Source: Iris pallida (taxonomy: Eukaryota > Streptophyta > Magnoliopsida > Asparagales > Iridaceae). From it: a DNA stretch of 64,000 nt. Made by a program: the position numbers and the translations under genes. Location: the NCBI GenBank assembly GCA_029216955.1, contig JANAVB010029819.1:30228204-30292203 (forward strand), read 5' to 3'. The notes below the pieces were generated by a model. It saw only the letters and a list, made by a program, of their open reading frames with translations. It did not search any database and was not told the DNA's origin. Positions 59,166 through 64,000 of the stretch are shown here, piece by piece (position 1 is the first letter of the stretch; each line of letters starts with the position of its first letter).

Positions 59166-59488
59166 GACCCCCTTTAAAGTTTTAAAACTGGAATAATTTT
59201 TGAAATACTTTGAACAAGAAGCATGGAAGAAAGAGAGGATTCTATTATTTAGAGCTTTAGACGCACTAGGCTAGTCACTGTGCTGTCATTTGCTTTGACT
59301 GTATCCTTCAAAATCTGAACTGACTTCAAAATTTGAGGCAGCTGTTTCGGGCAATTGCTTGCATTGAGGCTAAGTCAACTGACCACATGATTTCAGAATA
59401 GAAAATCATGCAACAGTAAATGCTGAGCTGACGTCTTCGCTCAAAACCACGTCGCATAAAACCTCATTGCATAGTGAGTCTTGGTCCA

Positions 59489-59496
59489 TATAAATA
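59489..59496 (+). promoter_or_regulatory. Plus-strand TATA box upstream of the antisense ORF
   Basis: TATAAATA in the context CCATATAAATAGGAC, oriented opposite to the element. About 165 bp downstream is AAAAGGTAATC, a possible splice donor. It may drive an antisense transcript toward 61316; no other evidence. Confidence 0.45.
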
Positions 59497-61315
59497 GGAC
59501 ATAACTTTGACAGAATTTGTAATCATCACTTTAGCCATGCATTTATTAATTAACACTTCAGCGAGTTTGTGTAGACTTGTGAGAGGATTAAGCATCACCT
59601 TGCTGAGAATACTGGTCTTTGGTTATGTTAGAAGTCGGAAGAAAGATCGTTCTTCAAAAGGTAATCTTTTCTGAAGAATGCTTTTTCTCTTCAATAACTT
59701 CTTTAGAGATGAAGCCTCATAGCAATGAATTCCTCTTCGACCATGTTCTAAACACAATATGTCTTTGAAGAATATAATCACACTTACAGAGATGTGTATT
59801 TATAAAAATTAGGAATTACTTTGTATAAGTAGGCAATACTATCAACCTTATGTTGCTTCAGGAGTACTGCTGCCATTATTAGGTGCATAAAAGTTTCATA
59901 GTTTTTCATACGACTTTTGTTGTTATGCAGTACAACTGACTTTATGATGCGTCTTACTCCTTTTGAACTTGTCATATTTTTAGGATACTCCTTGGATGAC
60001 TGGAGCTCAGATGGAGCTTGGAAGGACATTATAACATGTCTTGTTTGACATGATTTAGCACATTATATGGAGGACTTTTGCTATCCTCTGAACAACTATC
60101 TTTCGGCAATCCACCTGACGAGGCTTGCAACTGGCTGGTTTCACTGTCGTAGCATCCGTGATGAAATTGGGTTTCAGTCCCAATCAAAACATTATTGTTG
60201 AATGACATTATCGGCAGTAGACGGGAGCCCTAGGAGGCAAGCTAACAAAGAAGGTCCTGAAGCTTTGCCCAGCTTCAAACTCTTCTGCCAAAGCAAGTTG
60301 TCGAGAGTATAGAGAGGAGCCCATGCTAGAGATGCACTAGCATGTCACTCAAGTTTGGCACTTCCGCAAGAATGCAAGGGTCAAAGTACCTAGCTTGTGG
60401 GATTGCTCACCCTCTTTACGTTGTCCTTCAGTACAACATTTTCTATATTTGTGGCTTGCAGTGATAGAGGACCTGAAGGAGAATACCCAGAATGTAATAG
60501 ATCTCCATCAGATATGATCACATCTTTGAAATAAAAATCTAGAATGTAATAGATCTCCATCATATGTAATCATAGCTTTATTAATAAAAGTTTTGTATTT
60601 TACTGCAACTTTAATTTTGTCGCGTAAGCTTCTGCTTGATTTCTGAAGAGGTCACTGTCTTCATGATGACGCATAATTTCTTATGAAACTTTCTAAATTT
60701 ATCAAAAATTCTTTGATACACAACTTTGTGAGAAGAATTCGGTTATATAACCCTGGCTAGACGCATAGAGTTTGTCAAACACATAAGCTGAACCTTGATC
60801 AGAAGACACATCTGGTACAGCTTTCTTTATGAACTTCTCAATAGTAAGGTAGAAACCGATATACCACAAAAATGTCACATTATATTACTGCCTTCAAGGT
60901 GAGTAAAGAATTGTCATTGAAACTATTAATCTGATGTATAGCAGAAACATTTCAAGTAATTGGTCTAATGCTATTGGAAAGACGCATTAGATTTCTGAAT
61001 GATGTATATAGATTTTTTTTCTCTTTAAGACGCATACTGCATATGCGTTTTTTTGAAACAGTGTGTTAAATGATGTGGCTTGATCTACAGAAGTCCAAGT
61101 CCTGTTCATGCGTCTGTTGGAATGCCTCTTTGGGAACGATGCTCCTCATAACAACTTAGTGCTTAATAAATAGATTTATCATCATTAATTAGTCGACGTT
61201 TGCATTTTTCTAAGAAATTCCTATCCTCCGAAGCATTTATTAGAAAATACGAAGAGTCACAAGACGATCTTATAAGTAGTAAGAGAAAACCACCATTCCT
61301 GTAGTTCTTCCTCAA
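59497..61315 (+). other. Untranslated region of the Tat-like element
   Basis: No long ORF on either strand. 60080-60500 has more even base composition than the surroundings and might hold decayed coding sequence of the antisense gene, but no motif could be recognised. The rest is AT-rich. Confidence 0.4.
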
Positions 61316-61657
61316 ATGGCATCGAAAAAAACTTCCATTAAATTGAAGAGAGCTACTTCTCTGTGACTGTCTGCTGCTGTGAGCTCCACTCCAGTATTTT
61401 CTTCTGATGCTAGGAAGAGGAAGCTGGCAGAGACGAAGCTTTCTCTGGCTCAGCAAACGTAGACGTGTTGGGTCTTGGCTGATATTGCAAAACCCTTAAG
61501 CGCATCACCTGACTTTGACTCTCTTCTGTTTAGCCCAGAAGAGAAGATGATACAGGGAGGAGTGGATTCTTTTCGTTGACTGTTTCACTCTTTAAGTGTA
61601 CGGTCGCTTCAAGACTTTATAGACGTGATCAGCAACTCTAAGTGTTCCTCTCCCTAA
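61316..61657 (+). pseudogene. Antisense ORF relic in the Tat-like element
   Basis: ATG at 61316 in the context AAATGGCA, then MASKKTSIKLKRATSL, a Ser-rich part, RKRKLAETKLSLAQQT, DIAKPLSASPDFDSLLFSPE and EEKMIQGGVDSF, ending TAA 61655-61657. Three in-frame stops (TGA 61364-61366, TAG near 61460, TGA near 61577) interrupt 114 codons without frameshift. Position and orientation match the additional antisense ORFs of Tat-lineage elements. I do not recognise a domain. The bipartite basic stretches could act in nuclear localisation; this is speculative. Confidence 0.5.
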
Positions 61658-62277
61658 CTATTTAGGGTTTTATTAGCATTTATGGTTTTGTTGGCTTACT
61701 CCTTAGCCATGTTTTATGAAATCATTTATCACTAGTAATGAAGATCCTTATTTTTCAAGTTGCTACGAATAGTCTATTACACAATATGTAATAACACACT
61801 CACCATTGCCGCATTAACTTTGACAAACAGAAGACAACTAATAACTCGACGCATAGAACATTCAATTGTTACTCGAATAGTCTTGATAAAATTCTCAAAA
61901 TTGATGAAACATATATGCAAACAGCTTCCTTACACGTTTTCCATGCCTAGGAGAAGAAATGCCTGCATAGAACTTCTTTAAGCATCTTTTGTGACTTAGA
62001 GAGAAAATAAACACAGAATACTCAATTCGGCGTCTTGACCTTGCTATACATACTTATTATGCAAGTTGTACACATGGTAAAATACAAATTTCTTTATGCG
62101 TCTTGTTTGAAGACAGTATACCAAAGAGATCAATTATAATTCTTTCTTCTTCATTTCTTTCATCCCTGATGATAAAAGCAATCTATAACTTCACTAATTT
62201 AGAAAGTAAAGAAACACTTTTTATATTGCTATGGGTACTTGAATATGGACATAGAAGAACATCATGATTGTGTGGAT
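61658..62277. other. AT-rich untranslated stretch
   Basis: No gene or repeat recognised. The frame at 61760-61981 has no motif and is regarded as chance. Confidence 0.4.
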
Positions 62278-62660
62278 CTATTATCTGTAACGTGCTTAAT
62301 TCAAGCATAGATAATAGATATGAAGACTACTATCAGAGGTAATTTGAACATGATAGATTTTATGTGGACCTATTATCTGTAACCTGCTCTGTTCCAGCAT
62401 AGATAATAGATATAAAAATTACTATAAGAGATAATATGGGCATCATAGATATTATGTGGACCTATTATCTGTAACCTATTTAATTCGTGCATAGATAATA
62501 TATATAAAAATTACTATCAGAGGTAATTTGGACATGATAGATGTTATGTGGACCTATTATCTGTAACATGCTCAATTCTAGCATAGATAATAGATATGAA
62601 AATTACTATCAGAGGTAATATGGACATGATAAATATTATATGGACCTATTACTTCTGGTG
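62278..62660. repeat. 92-bp tandem repeat, four units plus a partial fifth
   Basis: The phrase CTATTATCTGTAAC starts at 62278, 62370, 62462 and 62554, an exact 92-bp period. A partial unit begins at 62646. Each unit also carries GCATAGATAATAGATAT, TACTATCAGAGGTAATWTGG and a GACATGATAGAT-like end. Confidence 0.95.
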
Positions 62661-62739
62661 TACTGTACTGTATGCAAGTAACATGGGATGAATAAAAAAC
62701 TTTATCAAAGATGACACCTGATAACTGTTTCTGAAAATA

Positions 62740-62945
62740 AATCTGTTCAGAGGTAACATGGACATAACAGATTAGTAGAATTCTATAGAGAGAGTTGATA
62801 ATATATAATATTTCAGAGGTAATAGGGACATGAATATTCTTTTTCGGAATGAATTTGTTCGGAGGGAATATGGACATGACAAATTCGTAAATCTCTACAG
62901 AAGATAAATGTTATAGAATAATTCAGAGGTAATATGGACATGATT
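62740..62945. repeat. Degenerate CAGAGGTAATATGGACATGA copies
   Basis: At least four spaced copies of the 20-bp core of the 92-bp unit, at irregular distances (near 62748, 62812, 62857, 62922). They look like an older, eroded edge of the array. Confidence 0.8.
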
Positions 62946-63280
62946 ATTCTTTTAACACAATGGACTATTCCAATTCCGAATGAGGAATTTGAGATAAGAT
63001 GTCATTAGAACAACTTGGTTAAAATAAATTACTTTTATAAATTAGAGAATTTGTTTAGGGGATTTCTCTTACAAGAAAGTTTTGTAAGAATTAAAGGTAG
63101 TTCTGCAGGGGAAATTTATGAGGGCCCATCATTTATAACTTATCCAAAAATTGTTGGGTTAAAAATAATGGTTAGAAATAAGGTAGATATTAATATATAC
63201 ATGGTATTTATTATTCCAAGAAGAGTATGTAGTCACTGTACAAAACTTGCTGGGGTAAACAAAGTAATGTCCATTTGTGA

Positions 63281-64000
63281 TTAGACATAATACTTTTTCA
63301 AAAAATTGTCGTTAATGCACATTATTAGTAGATCTCCATTGGGCTTTGCTAGTCTGTATGCTCCATTTGAATACATTGATTCAACAACAAAAGGACCTTC
63401 CCATTTAGCTACAATTTTTTTTGGCTTTTATGTGTCATAACCATAAGTCTTCTTGCTAAAAGAACTAGGTCGCCAACTTGGAAAACTTGTTCCTTTACTT
63501 TCTTATCGAAAGCTTTGGAAATACAGGCTTGATATAGCTCAATTTGCTGCTGAGCCATTAATTGTTTCTCATCGAGTGCTTCCAATTCCTGTAACCGTAG
63601 ACGATCATTATCTTCAGTTGTTAATTGGTTGGATAGAGCGATCCAAAGTGATGAAATTTGAATCTCCAGAGGAAGAACTTTTTCACTTACATAGACCAAA
63701 AAGAATGACATTGTACCGGTAGGAGTCCTTTACTGTCGTTCGGTATGCCCAAAGACATTCACCAAGTTTCTCATTCCAATTATGTTTATTAGATGAATTG
63801 AACTTCTTGAGTAACTTGATAATAGTCCTGTTGAAAGCTTTAGCCAAACCACTAGCTGCAGGATTATAGGCTGTGGAGGCAGTATTCTGGATCTGATTCT
63901 TCTCACAGAACCGATGGAATTCATTACTCACAAATTATGGGCCATTATCATGAATGATCCTTCGGGGAAGTCCGAAATAATAGATCATATGATGCTTAAT
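63281..64000 (-). pseudogene. pol: Tat/Ogre-like integrase, C-terminal part, disabled
   Basis: On the - strand: RIIHDNGP then a stop (63935-63937), FVSNEFHRFCEKNQIQNT, AYNPAASGLAKAFNRTIIK, then LGECLWAYRTTVK (integrase core end). After a 1-bp shift near 63730 it continues VLPLEIQI, LRLQELEALDEKQL and FQVGDLVLLARR, ending FLKKYYV at TAA 63281-63283. The catalytic Asp (HDNGP) is present. The catalytic Glu after GLA is Lys (AAA at 63839-63841). The LQELEALDEK and GECLWAYRTT strings are typical of the Tat lineage. The 5' part of pol is outside the window. Confidence 0.85.

Larger units (their letters stand above)
58084..64000 (-). mobile_element. Tat/Ogre-like Gypsy element, 3' portion
   Basis: Read on the - strand from the window end: integrase C-terminal half (64000-63281), then about 4.1 kb of untranslated region with tandem repeats and an opposite-strand ORF, then a putative 3' LTR (about 59165-58084). 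The 5' part lies beyond 64000. A long 3' region with tandem repeats and an antisense ORF is known for the Tat lineage (Ogre, Retand, Grande). It interrupts Copia-2 at about 58083; the target duplication cannot be checked here. Confidence 0.8.

Noticed and set aside
63015..63284. 89-codon plus-strand ORF
   Set aside because: No motif; its 3' end abuts the complement of the minus-strand integrase end, and the rest is untranslated Tat sequence.

Overview
This window is nuclear DNA from a flowering plant, almost certainly repeat-rich heterochromatin. The evidence is a plant LINE, two Sirevirus-type Copia elements, Ty3/Gypsy remnants of chromovirus and Tat/Ogre type, and two CACTA (En/Spm) DNA transposons. 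Several AT, GA and GAA microsatellites are also present. I see no intact host gene, no rRNA or tRNA gene and nothing bacterial. The species cannot be named from what I can see.

Layout. (1) 1-2205: 3' part of a LINE on the + strand. (2) 2298-11938: a complete Sirevirus-like Copia element with 945/944-bp LTRs and a 5-bp target duplication GTATA. It carries decayed gag and pol, an extra env-position ORF and a cluster of polypurine tracts. (3) 11944-27835: a jumble of old Gypsy pieces in both orientations. It includes a gag relic with four zinc-knuckle units, a long LTR of about 4.1 kb, a partial second copy of that LTR, and a dispersed repeat here called R1. (4) 27836-58083: a second, older Sirevirus-like element that has been opened up by later insertions. 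(5) 58084-64000: the 3' end of a Tat/Ogre-like Gypsy element on the - strand, running off the window. It has a 92-bp tandem repeat and a candidate antisense ORF between integrase and LTR.

The core of the window is a nested stack that can be read base by base. The second Copia element (oldest) contains a solo Gypsy LTR at 30740-32422 (duplication GTTTG). It also contains a 23.2-kb CACTA element at 33561-56782 (duplication GAT). That CACTA element contains a non-autonomous LTR element at 33925-51357 (duplication ACCCT). The right LTR of that element contains a 9.3-kb CACTA element at 40294-49566 (duplication ATA), which still shows transposase and TNPA-like genes. Once the non-autonomous LTR element is removed, the outer CACTA has no recognisable transposase. 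Instead it carries intron-containing fragments of unrelated host genes: a LIFEGUARD/Bax-inhibitor-1-like gene, a mitochondrial processing peptidase beta-like gene, a CCHC zinc-knuckle gene and one unrecognised exon. It is therefore a gene-capturing (Pack-type) CACTA.

Decay. Reading frames are broken throughout. In the inner CACTA transposase the reading frame stays in register for about 2.3 kb and is interrupted only by stop codons of the type made by C-to-T or G-to-A transitions. That fits cytosine methylation of a silenced element. In the elements whose catalytic sites can be read, residues are also lost: one Asp of the Copia RT active site, and the integrase Glu of the Tat element.
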